Shown here piece by piece: positions 1 to 10,090 of a DNA stretch of 64,000 nucleotides; positions within the stretch are counted from its first letter, which is position 1, and every line of letters starts with the position of its first letter. The DNA lies in assembly GCA_963575745.1 (NCBI GenBank), contig CAUYUJ010021698.1, positions 45,001 to 109,000 of the forward strand, in the 5' to 3' direction. The notes under the pieces were generated by a model. It did not search any database. It was not told where the DNA came from and was given only the letters and a program-made list of their open reading frames with translations. The DNA is from Prorocentrum cordatum (Eukaryota > Sar > Dinophyceae > Prorocentrales > Prorocentraceae). A program made the position numbers and the translations under genes.

Positions 1-251
1 CTCGTTCCGATTCCTCAGGTTCGATTCGATTCAATGTCGATGGCTTCCGATCCCGATTCGATTCGACGTCGGATTCTGGAGACTTGCCAGCCTGCCGATT
101 TCCGCCGGTGGTGCTCGTGCCCCGCCCGGCCCGGGCACCACAACAGGGGCCTTGATGCCTGCTTTCCACGCGGCGGCTGTGAGCCTGGCCGCGCCGGATC
201 CGCGTGTCGACCCCGCGCGCGGGGGCGCCCCTCTGCACTGAAGGGCCCCAG

Positions 252-430
252 ACGTCGGTCTTTGTCGGAGTCGTCGGTCTTCGTCTTTGTCTTCGTCTTT
301 GTCTTTGTCGTCGTCGTCGGTTGCGTCGTCGTCGTCGTCATCATCGTCGTCGTCGTTTTTGCCGTCGCCGCCTGTCGTGGTTGTCGTCGTCATCGTCGTC
401 ATCGTCTTTGCCGTCGGCGACGTCCTCGTT
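252..430. repeat. (GTC)n-type array
   Basis: GTCGGTCTTCGTCTTTGTCT then GTCGTCGTCGTC/ATCATCGTCGTC. 440-700 holds several CTTCTACA / TGTAGAAG short inverted motifs; 700-1220 shows nothing recognisable. Confidence 0.85.
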
Positions 431-1221
431 TGCAGCTAGACCCTCAGATCGCTTCCGTCCAGAAGACCGACCACTGGGCAGGAAGAGGCTTTTACAGATG
501 TCTGCAAGTTGACAGACAGCTGTGTGGTCCCAATTCTACACTTTGCTGTGTGATGTGTAGAAGCACGGTCCGCGTTGCCCTTCTACACATGTCTGCTTCA
601 AGTGTAGAATTCGCGTCTTCCTTCTACAAATTTCAGTATCATGTGTAGAAGCTGCGTTTTCTGATGTGCAGACTTGCCTCGCCGAAAACAAAATACACAG
701 ATCCACACATGTAAAACATTGGTTTCTGGTTCTGAGCCCCCCAATAGTTTGAGGGCGCGCAAACATGCGAAGCGACGTCGACTCCCAGACGTGTTCGAGG
801 TTTTGGGCCGTCGTCGGCCTTCGGAGACCCTTGGCAGGACCTTGAAAAAACGACTTGCGATCACAAGCTGGCCCCCGGGAAAGGGTCTGGGCTTCTGGGG
901 GCCCCGAACGGAAACACAGCAGGACATCGCATGTCTCGGCTGTGCTCCCTCCCCCTCTCGATTCCCTCCCCCCTCTGTCCACTTCCCTCCCTCTCCCCAT
1001 GTCCAACGCCACCTCTCTGCACCCGCCGCCTCTCCTCGGCCCGGCTGGCGAAGAGACGCCGGAGGATGGTGCCGAGTGACCTGGCCGTGCACTCTCGCGG
1101 CGCGGTGGCTTCTCTGTCCCGCCGATCGGCGGCGAAATCCGAGCTTTACCGTCGCCGATCCACGATTCAGGCAAATCGACTGTTGGCGGGGGTAGGGCCC
1201 CCAAACATGATCGCGTCGTAA

Positions 1222-1390
1222 AGAAAAATCAGGACGGGAGGTTTTCGGTTATTTTTGGCCTTGTGGGCCCTCGCCGGGCCTCGGGACCGTCAAGAAACGA
1301 CTCAGGACAAAAAACCCGTCCCGGGGAGAAGGTCGGGATTTCCGGGGACGCCGTCCTGAAAAAATCAAGACGTCGCATGTCTGGGAACCC
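1222..1390 (-). mobile_element. GACGTCATGA TIR element, diverged copy
   Basis: Reverse orientation: GGACGGGAGGTTTTCGGTTA, GGGCCTCGGGACCGTCAAG, GACGTCGCATGTCTGGG. Internal blocks are collinear with the family, ends eroded. Confidence 0.65.
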
Positions 1391-1635
1391 TACCGTCGCC
1401 GATCCACGATTCAGGCAGCTCGATTGTGGGCGGAGGTAGGGTCCGGATGTCGCAGCTGGACCGGCGCCGCCCCCCCCAGGTACAAGACGGACAAGAGTTG
1501 GGCGAAGCACCAGGAGTTCAGACGGGGCTAGGACGAGGATGAATCCGTTCCAGAGCGTTCCGGGACGCTCTCGGAGCCTTCTGGAACGCTCTGGGAGGGC
1601 CGCCGCGCCGGATCTGAGCGATTCTCCATTCCCTG

Positions 1636-1815
1636 ACCCCCGACGTCATGATTTTTCGTGAAGTCGAACCCCAGAGGTCTCGACTCATTCCCCTGGACCG
1701 GTTTCTCAACCCGAGTCGTTCTCTGGCGGTCTCGAGGCCCGGCGAGGGCCCCAAGAGGCCGAAGCATGAGAAAGATCTCCCGCCGTGAGTTTTGTCATGA
1801 CTCGAGGGGGTCTGG
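1636..1815 (+). mobile_element. GACGTCATGA TIR element, copy 1
   Basis: Begins GACCCCCGACGTCATGATTT and ends GTCATGACTCGAGGGGGTCT. The interior has CCAGAGGTCTCGACTCATTC, CCCGAGTCGTTCTC and GGCCCCAAGAGGCCGAA. The seven members found differ by orientation and indels. Confidence 0.85.
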
Positions 1816-1835
1816 GCAGAGCGTGTTTTTTTATT

Positions 1836-2025
1836 GTTTGGGGCATAGTGGGCATTATAGCCCCCGGCCCCCCCTTCCCCCCGTATAACGTAACGCCCCG
1901 GGGGCCCCCCCTCCCCCAGTGCGCTCCAGGCACTGCCGCCGTGCGCACGGCGGGGGGAGGCGTTACATCATGCACCCCCCTGGCCTCTTCCCCCCCCCTG
2001 TAATGGCCATGATCGCCGAAGGTAC
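1836..2025 (+). repeat. Dispersed repeat with GGGCATTATAG ends, copy 1
   Basis: GCATAGTGGGCATTATAGCC left; AACGTAACGCCCC / GGAGGCGTTAC inverted pair; AGTGCGCTCCAGGCACTGCC; right end TAATGGCCATGATCGCCG. Counterpart at 18017-18203. Confidence 0.8.
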
Positions 2026-2049
2026 AGAGACGCACTCGTAGATCCCCCC

Positions 2050-2264
2050 CCCGATGTTCGGGTCGGGCGAAAGGGGGGGATTGGGAAAGGGGGGGTTACG
2101 AAATTTGCTGCATGCAGCTGGTTTAGGCCTCACCGAGGGGCCCATTCCTCGATACATAGCCGCCTCCGGCGCCGGGAGGCGCCGGGAAAATCAGCTACGT
2201 GAGCTGATTCTCACCCCCCCCCTTTGCTATCCCCCCCTTTCGCCCGACCCGATCCTCGCCCTGG
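2050..2264. mobile_element. Foldback element (GCTGCATGCAGCTGG family), copy 1
   Basis: Arms TTCGGGTCGGGCGAAAGGGG / CCCCTTTCGCCCGACCCGA, with TGCTGCATGCAGCTGGTTTA and a GGCGCCGGGAGGCGCC core. Confidence 0.85.
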
Positions 2265-2439
2265 CCTCGTCCGGCAGGAGTTCTGCGGGGCCCCTGCGGG
2301 CGGCCGCGGCGCCGCCGCGGCGCCGGGCGAGGGCGCGGCGGGCGCCGGCGGGGCCGCGAGTAGCTCGGGGGCGGCCTCACCGACCCCCTACAGCAGACGG
2401 CGGGGGCCCCCATCCGGGTGGCCCCCGTCCTCTTCCTAC

Positions 2440-2555
2440 TTCCTCCTACTTCCTCCTCCTCCTCCTCCTCCTCCTCCTCTCCTCCTCCTCTCCTCCCTCC
2501 CTCCTCCTCTCCACCTCCTCCTCCTCCTCCTCCTCCTCCTCCTCCTCCTCCTCCC
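2440..2555. repeat. (TCC)n array
   Basis: TTCCTCCTCCTCC tract; the downstream GGTGGTGGCCACACCG region is GC-rich with a repeated CACCGCACGG motif. Confidence 0.9.
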
Positions 2556-2800
2556 CGTGGGTGGTGGCCACACCGTGCGGCGAGGCGGTGGGGGTTCGGG
2601 GTCACCGCACGGTTTTGGGGCTCGGGTCGTTCTCCGAGGACGTCTCGGGCGGCGGGGGCCTCCGGGGTCCCGAGGCCGTGCGGTGACGGGCCGTGCGGCG
2701 AGGTCTTGGGGGGGTTCGAGCTCACCGCACGGTCTGTCAACGCATCGCTTCGGGACTCCAAAAAGCTCATCCCCTTCCATGACGTCCCCCTCGCCTCGCC

Positions 2801-2916
2801 TTAAGTCGGACCTGTCCCTCTACATGAGGAGTATTCAAAGATAGTCCAAAAATAGTCTGGGGACCGTTTTAATTTGTCGTCCAAAATCCCCTTGTAGGGG
2901 GACACGCCCGACCTAA
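2801..2916. mobile_element. Introner-like TIR element, copy 1
   Basis: 116 bp; starts TTAAGTCGGACCTGTCCCTC and ends ...GACACGCCCGACCTAA, imperfect terminal inverted repeats. No 8-bp target duplication. Instead about 32 bp (CCCCTTCCATGACG..CTCGCCTCGCC) is duplicated at 2769-2800 and 2930-2961. Confidence 0.85.
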
Positions 2917-3316
2917 CCCAAGCAAACCATCCCCTTCCATGACGCCCCCCTCGCCTCGCCCCAATACACTTCTTTCGTCGGCGGCGAGGCGGCGCACTCC
3001 GCTCCAGCGAGAAGCTACAAGGGGGGCACTATAACTAGCGAGTTGGCCGGCGGGAAGTGAGAGGAGCGGGGAACGGCCGAGAGTAAGCAGGGACGCTCCG
3101 ACGCCGAAGAATTCGACGATGAGCAGGCGGGGAGGGCAGCAGCAGCCAGGCGCGCAGTGCCAGAGATCGCCCCAAAACACATGGGCGACGCAAGAAAACG
3201 GGGTCGGCTTCGCCGACGTTGGCGCGTAAGCTGGCCGCGTATGAGGTCTCACGTGGGTGCCCTCGTCTCCAGTGTGGCGTGCCGCGGCGGCGGCCCGCGT
3301 AAGCCGCCGCGTAAGG

Positions 3317-3473
3317 TTAAGTCGGGCATGTCCCTCTACATGAGGAATATTCCGAAACAGTAAAAAAACGGTCTGGGGGCGATTTTCGCTATTTTTGCAT
3401 ATTGTTGTCATAATTATGTGTATGTTCAATTTTTCGTCCAAAATCTCCCTGTAGGGGGACAGGCCCGACCTAA
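3317..3473. mobile_element. Introner-like TIR element, copy 2
   Basis: 157 bp with the family ends TTAAGTCGGGC / GCCCGACCTAA and the internal ATAGTC..TCTGGGG..TTTTCGTCCAAAATC block. Exact 8-bp target duplication GCGTAAGG at 3309-3316 and 3474-3481. Confidence 0.93.
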
Positions 3474-4077
3474 GCGTAAGGTCACCGTGCCATCTCGCGT
3501 AAGACCCGTTTTTGATCGCCGCTCAGATGTACGTCAGGTTCGCCTCGTGTCGAGTGGCGGCGACCCCAGCGCGGGCGTTTAATGTTGAACGCCGCCCGTG
3601 GCCCAGAATCGGCCCATCCTCGAAAGCTCGGGCCGTCTTGAAAGTGCCGATCGTTCAGGTTTGAGCGATCCCCGCGGTGTCAGGAACCAAAGCCGTCGTC
3701 GACACGACGCGAACCTGCCGTACGTGGCCAGAGGGAAGCTTGAAATGCGTGGGTGGTAACTATGGGCCAGACGGAAGCTTGACCGGAGGAGGAGGAGGAA
3801 GAGGAGGAGGAGGAGGAAGAGGAGATGAGCAGGAAGAGGAGGAAAGGGAGGAGAGGATGGAGGAGAAAGAGGAGGAGGAGGAGGAGGAGGAGGAGGAGGA
3901 GGCGTGGGTGGTGTCAGGGGAAGGGAGGAGGGTCTGACAGGGGTCGGCGAGTGGGCCGCGCCCGAGTGGCGGGGGCGAGGCGGCGCCCAAGCGGCCGCGG
4001 CTGGACCCCGGCGCGGAGGCGGCGGGCGCTCCCCGGCCGAGCGCCAGCCTGGAAGACATCCTCGGGGCCCCCTAAGC

Positions 4078-4238
4078 TCAAGGCGGGCCCATCCCTCCAC
4101 AGGAGGAAGATTCAGAAATAGTCACAGCAAAGATTCAGGGAGTTCTTGTCTGACTATTGGCGGCTCTGTTCGAGCATCTCTTGAATCCGTGCCTTTTGTT
4201 GCTCGAAATGCGCCCGTAGGAGGACGTGCCCGACCGAA
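4078..4238. mobile_element. Introner-like TIR element, copy 3 (diverged)
   Basis: Ends CAAGGCGGGCCCATCCCTCC and GAGGACGTGCCCGACCGAA, with the GGAGGAAGATTCAGAAATAG motif inside. Flanked by CCCTAAGC and CCCTAAAG, an imperfect target duplication. Confidence 0.75.
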
Positions 4239-4284
4239 CCCTAAAGCTCAGGAGGGAAAGAAAAACACACAGATACAAAAAGGA

Positions 4285-4440
4285 GAAGCAGGTGCCCGAG
4301 AAGCACCCTGCTTGCCTCCAGGGTGCCCTGGGTGTCTTGGGTGTCGATGGTTTTGCTGTGGGAGGCGTGGCGTTCCCTCACCAGAAATCAATGGACGTCA
4401 TGGGGTCTCAGGGTTGGATTTCTGGAGCCTGGAAGGTATC
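4285..4440 (+). repeat. Dispersed repeat (AAACACCCTGCTTGCCTCCAG family), copy 1
   Basis: GCACCCTGCTTGCCTCCAGG, TTTTGCTGTGGGAGGCGTGG, AATCAATGGACGTCATGGGG. Four same-strand copies of about 160 bp lie in the window, most ending near CTACTGTA. Confidence 0.82.
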
Positions 4441-4516
4441 CTCGGGGCCCCCTAAACTCAGGAGGGGAACAAAAACACACACACACACACACTCAGTTGT
4501 TCGTTTTCTTATTCCT

Positions 4517-4712
4517 TGTTTTGCCGATCGGCGCGGGCCCTCGCACCCCCCCCTGGAGTAGATCTTGGCTGTTTCGGGCGCCTGTTTCGAGCAGGTGGAG
4601 TCTTCCTCGTAGGACGCATTGTTGCAAACAGTCGCATTAAGCAGAGATCTGGAGCCAGACCCCCCCCCCCCCTCCCCTCCCTTCCGCCCAACGTCGAAAC
4701 GCCGAATTAGAA
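4517..4712 (+). repeat. Segmental repeat shared with 48749-48960
   Basis: TTGCCGATCGGCGCGGGCCC through GTCGAAACGCCGAATTAG. The preceding AT-rich element is reduced to GGGGAACAAAAACACACAC. Confidence 0.88.
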
Positions 4713-5149
4713 AACGTTGACCAGAGGAGGAAAAGGTACCCATACCGCTACCCTTCGCCAGTTTTCCCCTTTCTGAGCCTTCTCGGGTGCCCTCGTCTCC
4801 ACCGCTGGATTCGCCTCGCAATTCTGGTCACAGTGCACTCTGGGAGAGGTCTGGGGAGTAGCGGTATCGATGCCTTTTGATTCCCCCTGGCGCAATGAAA
4901 CGCCGACCTCCAGGAAAAGAGGGAGAGATGTGGGAAGTGGGGGGGGGAAGAGGAGATTCAAGGAACACGTGTGAGAGAACAAGGGGAAGCCTGGGATGTG
5001 TGTCATGGTCTGTTTGCGCGTCCCTGGGCCCCGTCATTCCAAAGCATCGGGTCTGCGCCCCCCTCGGGTCGGCGCGGCCGCGGAGAGGGGCGCGCCGCGG
5101 GGCGCGAGCAGATCGCCGCTTGCGTTTTGAGGTGATGAAAACCCAGACA

Positions 5150-5445
5150 GGAGGAGGAGGAGGAGGAGGAGGAGGAGGAGGAGGAGAGAGGAGGAGAGAG
5201 GAAGGAGGAGGAGGAGGAGGGGGAGGAGGAGGAGGAGGGGGAGGAGGAGGAGGAGGGAGGAGGAGGAGGAGGAGGAGGAGGAGGAGGAGGAGGAGGAGGA
5301 GGGAGGCGGAGGCGGAGGAGGAGGAGGAGGAGGGGGAGGAGGAGGAGGAGGAGGAGGGGGAGGAGGAGGAGGAGGAGCAGGCGGAGGGGAGGAGGAGAGG
5401 AGGAGAGGAGGAGAGGGGGAGGAGGAGGAGGAGGAGGGGCAGCTG
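5150..5445. repeat. (GGA)n array
   Basis: GGAGGAGGAGG with occasional GGC, GAGA and GGGGA interruptions; produces long poly-Gly, poly-Arg/Glu and, on the other strand, poly-Ser/Pro/Leu frames. Confidence 0.92.
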
Positions 5446-5802
5446 CAGGAGGAGATGGGCAGGAAGGCCGGCAGCGGCGCCTGCCTGCCTGCCCATCCTG
5501 GTGCAGGACTCGCTGCGGGTGCCGCCGCGGGCTTTCCAGGAGGGGAGCATCACCCAGACACAAGCCATCGTCGATCCCGCAGAAAACCTGGGAAACTGTA
5601 GGAAGTGGGGGGAAGACGAAAACCCACTATATATATATATATATATATATATATGGTCGACCCCCCCCCCCAGCGACCCCCCAGAGCGCCCAAAGCACGA
5701 ATACACAACTCAACTTTGGCCTGCCATCCAGGCTGACGAACTCATCCGCTCGGCCCATCCGTCACGGGCACCGTGCGCGCAAGCATATCGGTTTCGGCCG
5801 AG

Positions 5803-7130
5803 GCCACGAAACACTGTGTATCACAGGTTTTTCTGGTTTTTCTGGTCTGGGAACCAACGAAACACTGTGTATCACAGGTTTTTCTGGTTTTTCTGGTTTC
5901 TGGAGCTGAAATGCTCGCCGCGGCCTCGCCCCACCGCCCCCCCCTCCTGTTTGTCGGCACCTGAAAACCAGAAAACCAGAAAAACATGTGATACACAGTG
6001 TTTCGTGGCCTCCGAGCAAGAAAACACTGTGTATCACAGGTTGTTCTGGTTTTTCTGGTCTGGGAACAAACGAAACATTGTGTATCACAGGTTTTTCTGG
6101 TTTTTCTGGCTTCTGGAGCTGAAATGCTCGCCGCGGCCTCGCCCCACCGCTCCCCCACCTCCTGTTTGTCGGCGCCTGAAAAAAACCAGAAAAACCATGT
6201 GATACACAATGTTTCGTTGGTTCCCAGACCAGAAAAAACCAGAAAAACCTGTGATACACAGTGTTTCGTGGCCTCCGAGCAAGAAAACATTGTGTACTCT
6301 TCGGGGACTACAGCGCTCGCCGCTCACTGGCAGTGCTCCTTGAGGAAGGCCTCCTCCAGCATCTTCCCTGTTGCCAGCCACAAATCCTCGCCCCTGTGGT
6401 TGTACTGCACAGGGGCGAGGATTTGTGGCTGGCAACAGGGAAGATGCTGGAGGAGGCCTTCCTCAAGGAGCACTGCCAGTGAGCGGCGAGCGCTGTAGTC
6501 CCCGAAGAGTACACAATGTTTTCTTGCTCGGAGGCCACGAAACACTGTGTATCACAGGTTTTTCTGGTTTTTCTGGTTTGGGAACCAACGAAACATTGTG
6601 TATCACAGGTTTTTTGGTTTTTCTGGTTTTTCAGGCGCCGACAAACAGGAGGTGGGGGAGCGGTGGGGGGAGGCCGCGGCGAGCATTTCAGCTCCAGAAG
6701 CCAGAAAAACCAGAAACACATGTGATACACAATGTTTCGTTGGTTCCCAGACCAGAAAAACCATAAAAACCTGTGATACACAGTGTTTTCTTGCTCAGAG
6801 GCCACGAAACACTGTGTATCACAGGTTTTTCTGGTTTTTCTGGTTTGGGAACCAACGAAACACTGTGTATCGCAGGTGTTTCTGGTTTTTATGGTCTTCA
6901 GGCGCCGACAAACAGGAGGTGGGGGAGCGGTGGGGGGAGGCCGCGGCGAGCATTTCAGCTCCAGAAACCAGAAAAACCAGAAAAACCTGTGATACACCAT
7001 GTTTCGTTGGTTCCCAGACCAGAAAAACCAGAAAAACCTGTGATACACAGTGTTTTCTTGCTCGGAGGCCACGAAACACTGTGTATCACATGTTTTTTTG
7101 GTTTTCTGGTTTTCAGGTGCCGACAAACAG
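5803..7130. repeat. Giant 1.3-kb palindrome built of CACTGTGTATCACAGG units
   Basis: Symmetry centre at about 6403 with a 9-nt spacer (6399-6407). The inner arms 6241-6398 and 6408-6565 pair at every anchor checked. Beyond that, indels appear, but the arms continue to both ends. Arms consist of repeated AACACTGTGTATCACAGG / TTTTTCTGGTTTTTCTGG units and a GCTCGCCGCGGCCTCGCCCC block. The innermost 75 bp of each arm encode the same peptide (GEDLWLATGKMLEEAFLKEH) on opposite strands. Confidence 0.95.
6408..6483 (+). CDS. Exon-like peptide duplicated in the palindrome
   Basis: Reads GEDLWLATGKMLEEAFLKEH followed by CQ and TGA, or by a CA|GTGAGC donor. The same peptide is encoded on the - strand at 6323-6398. 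Codon use and composition look protein-like, unlike the surrounding repeat. The family is unknown; an N-terminal PUS10 exon is one possibility. Confidence 0.35.
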
Positions 7131-7412
7131 GAGGGGGACACGAGGGGACAACAGGGGACACGAAGGGAACCATTCAAGTCTTGGAACATTTCGGTGCTAC
7201 GGTTTGCCCCCCGTCAACCTTATGCTCCGAACGTTCTCCAACAGGGAGAGGACCAGGAGGAAGAACAAAAGGTGGAGGACGAGGGAGGAGGGAGGAGGAG
7301 GACGAGGAACAGGAGAAGCAGGAGGCGAGGGGGGAGATGGAAGAGGAGGGGGAGGATGAGGCAGAGTAAGATGAGGAGGAATACTTTTCGGGTCACAGCC
7401 CGCTGTGACAGA

Positions 7413-7447
7413 CCATGTGTCTGCGGCTGTTCGGTGCCAGCATCTCA
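7413..7447 (+). CDS. Possible PUS10 N-terminal exon (MCLRLFGASIS)
   Basis: After GTGACAG the frame reads TMCLRLFGASIS. Eukaryotic Pus10 proteins start with a CxxC-(I/L)-x-R-x-x-G zinc motif of this form. It lies upstream of the first secure exon on the same strand. The partner Cys would have to come from an upstream exon, and the phase could not be checked. Confidence 0.3.
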
Positions 7448-7502
7448 AGACCGCGGCTTCGTGTTTTGGGCGTTTTGGGGGGTCGCTGGGGGGGGGACCG
7501 AG

Positions 7503-7539
<37 letters not shown>

Positions 7540-7792
7540 CATATACACATATACACATATACACATATATAGGTGTGTATATATATATGAACATATAGGA
7601 AGTGGGGGGAAATCGAAATCCCAGAAAATACAGGAAACTATGGAGAAGCCTGGGGTCTGTGTCTATTGATGTGTGCTTCCCAGGGCCCCTTCGGCCTTGC
7701 CCGTGTGTGACAGGAGGGCGCCTGCCCAGCAGCGACCGCTGCTGGTTCGGGACAGCATGCTTCTACAGTCGGCCCTGATGGTCGAAGACACA

Positions 7793-7965
7793 TTACGTCA
7801 TAAACATAATTGTTCGGCGCTCCGCGCGGATTTCTTGGATCCTCGCATTGGCCCCCCGGCGGCGCCTACAGCGCCGCACCTGGCGCGCTCGCCAGGGAAG
7901 GGGGTCCAGCGCAGATCCAAGAAATCCGCGCGGAGCGCTAAAAGTTTCTCTTTATGCCGTGCTTT
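7793..7965. mobile_element. Foldback element (GCGCGGATTTCTTGGATC family)
   Basis: Long hairpin: CTCCGCGCGGATTTCTTGGA on the left and TCCAAGAAATCCGCGCGGAG on the right, around a CTGGCGCGCTCGCCAGG core. One of six copies in the window. Confidence 0.85.
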
Positions 7966-8143
7966 CTTCTTTCATTGCAGTCGGCCCTGATTGCTAGGTC
8001 GACCCTGCCAAACCAAGGGTACCCGTGTGTCCTGTGTATCGCGACCCGTGCCTCCAGCATTCCGATGGCAGTGTGGCCCTCGGAAGGGTCCTGTGTCCTT
8101 CTCAAGTGTGCTGTCCAATCGAGTCCGACTGTAGGGGCCACCA

Positions 8144-8302
8144 TTAAGTCGGGCTTGTCCCTCTACAGGAGGAGTATTCAAAAATAGTCAAACAATAGTC
8201 TGGGGACGATTTGTTGAGCATATGTTGGCCATTTTGGAGTATTTGTTGGTATGGTTTATTTTGCGTCTAAAATCCACCTGTAGGAGGACAGGCCCGCCTT
8301 GA
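8144..8302. mobile_element. Introner-like TIR element, copy 4
   Basis: 159 bp, TTAAGTCGGGCTTGTCCCTC ... GACAGGCCCGCCTTGA. Target duplication GGCCACCA (8136-8143) / GGCTACCA (8303-8310), 7 of 8 matching. Confidence 0.9.
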
Positions 8303-8324
8303 GGCTACCAGAAGGGTCATCCGA

Positions 8325-8495
8325 GTAGATCGGGTTGGAGGACCGCGCCGCAGTGCCGATGCGTCGGCGATGCGGCTGGATGTGGACTACGACTGCCTTC
8401 ACGCCGACGTCGCCAACTCATCGCCGACGTCGCCGACGCATCGCCTGTGCATCGGCGATGTGTCAGCTGCTCGGACTCCATCTGGGAGGCCTCTT
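8325..8495. mobile_element. GCATCGGCGATGC palindromic element, copy 1
   Basis: Repeated GCGTCGGCGATGCGGCTGGA and CATCGCCTGTGCATCGGCGATG palindromes, closed by CTCGGACTCCATCTGGGAGG. Four family members lie in the window. Confidence 0.8.
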
Positions 8496-8664
8496 CTGAA
8501 TCAGGCCACTGCTGCGGTCAGGAACTTTGGCTTAGCGTGTCGCCCCACCCGTTCTCCAGCTGGCGAAGAACGGCTCAGAATACACTTTCCCGTCGCCAGG
8601 GGCGCCGTCTGTCCCGGGGCGGCTGGAAAGTTTCCACCCTGACGTGCAACCAACCGTACACCTT

Positions 8665-8827
8665 AGGCGATGCTGAAGAAAACTTAAGTTTTCGGCCAGA
8701 GTCTCGATTATTCTTAATGTTTCAACGTTAACCCTAAGATTTTAATCGAAATATTGGGTTTCAATTCGAGTTCTGAGACTATGAATTTCTTAACCCATGA
8801 TTTCTTAAGCATCTCGCAGGGTGTAGG
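8665..8827. mobile_element. AT-rich TIR element (GATGCTGAAGAAA), copy 1
   Basis: GCGATGCTGAAGAAAACTTA left, GATTTCTTAAGCATCTCGCA right (inverted). The interior includes TCTCGATTATTCTTAATG. Counterpart at 50537-50698. Confidence 0.85.
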
Positions 8828-8906
8828 GGCATATAGATTTTCCAGCCGCCCTGGGACAGGCATCCCCGACGGCGGAACGGTTTATGCAAAGCCGTTATTC
8901 GCCACG

Positions 8907-9116
8907 CTCGGATGCAACTCCTGGGAGGTCAAATTCTGATGTAGCCCTGGTCCGAAATCCGGCTTAATCCGGCTTAATCCCGCTTGATCTGGCTTAATCC
9001 CGTTTAATCCAGCTTAATCCCGCTTAATCCGAGGCCCATTCCGGCGTAACAGCTCCCAAATGGGGCTTAATCCTCCTTAATCTTTCCGACGAAAACCTCC
9101 CAGCAGTTGCCTCCTA
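8907..9116. mobile_element. 210-bp element with GCTTAATCC core, copy 1
   Basis: TIRs GCAACTCCTGGGAGGTCA and AACCTCCCAGCAGTTGC. The core is an array of about 10-11 bp CGGCTTAATC units. About 72 bp of host sequence is duplicated on both sides (8835-8906 and 9117-9188). Confidence 0.88.
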
Positions 9117-9257
9117 AGATTTTCCAGCCGCCTTGGGACAGGCATCCCCGACGGCGGAACGGTGTATGCAAAGCCGCTCTTCGCCACGCCACGCTTCGGC
9201 CCGCCGCGCTTCGGCGCGGCACGCCGTCCACCACCTCGTCCCGATGGCGGCAGCGTC

Positions 9258-9382
9258 CCGAGCTCCTCCTCCTCCTCCTCCTCCTCCTCCCCCTCCTCCT
9301 CCTCCTCCTCCTCCTCCTCCTCCTCCTCCCCCTCCTCCTCCTCCTCCTGCTCCTCCTCCTCCCCCTCCTCCTCCTCCTCGAG
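9258..9382. repeat. (TCC)n array
   Basis: CTCCTCCTCCTCC on the + strand, followed by a GGCGCCTCCCGCGCGGCAGG GC-rich stretch. Confidence 0.9.
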
Positions 9383-9526
9383 GTGTGCACCCTGCGCCGC
9401 TCGCCGCGGCGCCTCCCGCGCGGCAGGCCTCGGGAGGCGCGCCACGCGCGCCGCGGCACGCTGTGCAAACTTCCCCACCTGCGCACCGCGACCGCAGCCT
9501 GGGCTTGGAACAGCCTGGGCCTCCCA

Positions 9527-9668
9527 GGTGGGGTCCGAGCAGATCAGGTCGGAGGCTCGCCCCGCATCGCCGAGGCATCGGCGATGCGGCTCGGCGTGGA
9601 GCCCGATGTTCTCCCCGTCGACGTCGCCGATGCAACGCCGACGTTGGCGGTGCATCGCGGGCCCTGAT
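9527..9668. mobile_element. GCATCGGCGATGC palindromic element, copy 2
   Basis: Starts CAGGTGGGGTCCGAGCAGAT, then CATCGGCGATGCGGCT and the CGACGTCGCCGATGC block; right end lost. Confidence 0.75.
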
Positions 9669-9839
9669 GGCGGCAGCGTCCCGAGCTCTTCCCCCACGCC
9701 CCACGCCCCGCGGAGAGCGGAGCGACGCGCCATCTCCGCCTGCGGGGCGGGGCGCGTCGCCGGGCCCAACCGCCGCGGCACGCCGTGCAGACTTTCCCGA
9801 CCGCGGCCAGGGCTTGGAGCACTCCACCTGGTGAGAGCG

Positions 9840-10011
9840 AGGGGGACGAAGAATGACATGAACATGACAGCTCGGAGGGCCGCGCGGATTTCTCGGATCG
9901 GCGCTGGACCCCCCTGGCGCGCTCCGCGCGCCAGGGAGGGGGGTCCAGCGCCGATCCGAGAAATCTGCGCGGACCTCCGAGGCTTTATGTTTATGTCATT
10001 CTTCGTTCCCC
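9840..10011. mobile_element. Foldback element, near-perfect 170-bp hairpin
   Basis: Arms from GGGGGACGAAGAATGACATG to CATTCTTCGTTCCC, closed by CTGGCGCGCTCCGCGCGCCAG. Ends about 80 bp before PUS10 exon a. Best preserved copy of its family. Confidence 0.9.
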
Positions 10012-10090
10012 TGGGAACGCACATTGGAGGATGTTTAGACCGACGTCTGCAGCCTTTCCTCGGGCGCGCCGACGCCCTGGGCAATCACAG

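Noticed and set aside
4877-6202. 441-aa open frame, Gly/Arg/Glu-rich then Phe/Trp-rich
   Set aside because: Formed by the GGA array and the palindrome repeats; the composition follows the repeat units exactly.
5803-7130. Possible CRISPR-like array of regularly repeated units
   Set aside because: Units are inverted as well as direct, spacing is irregular, there are no unique spacers, and the genome is eukaryotic.
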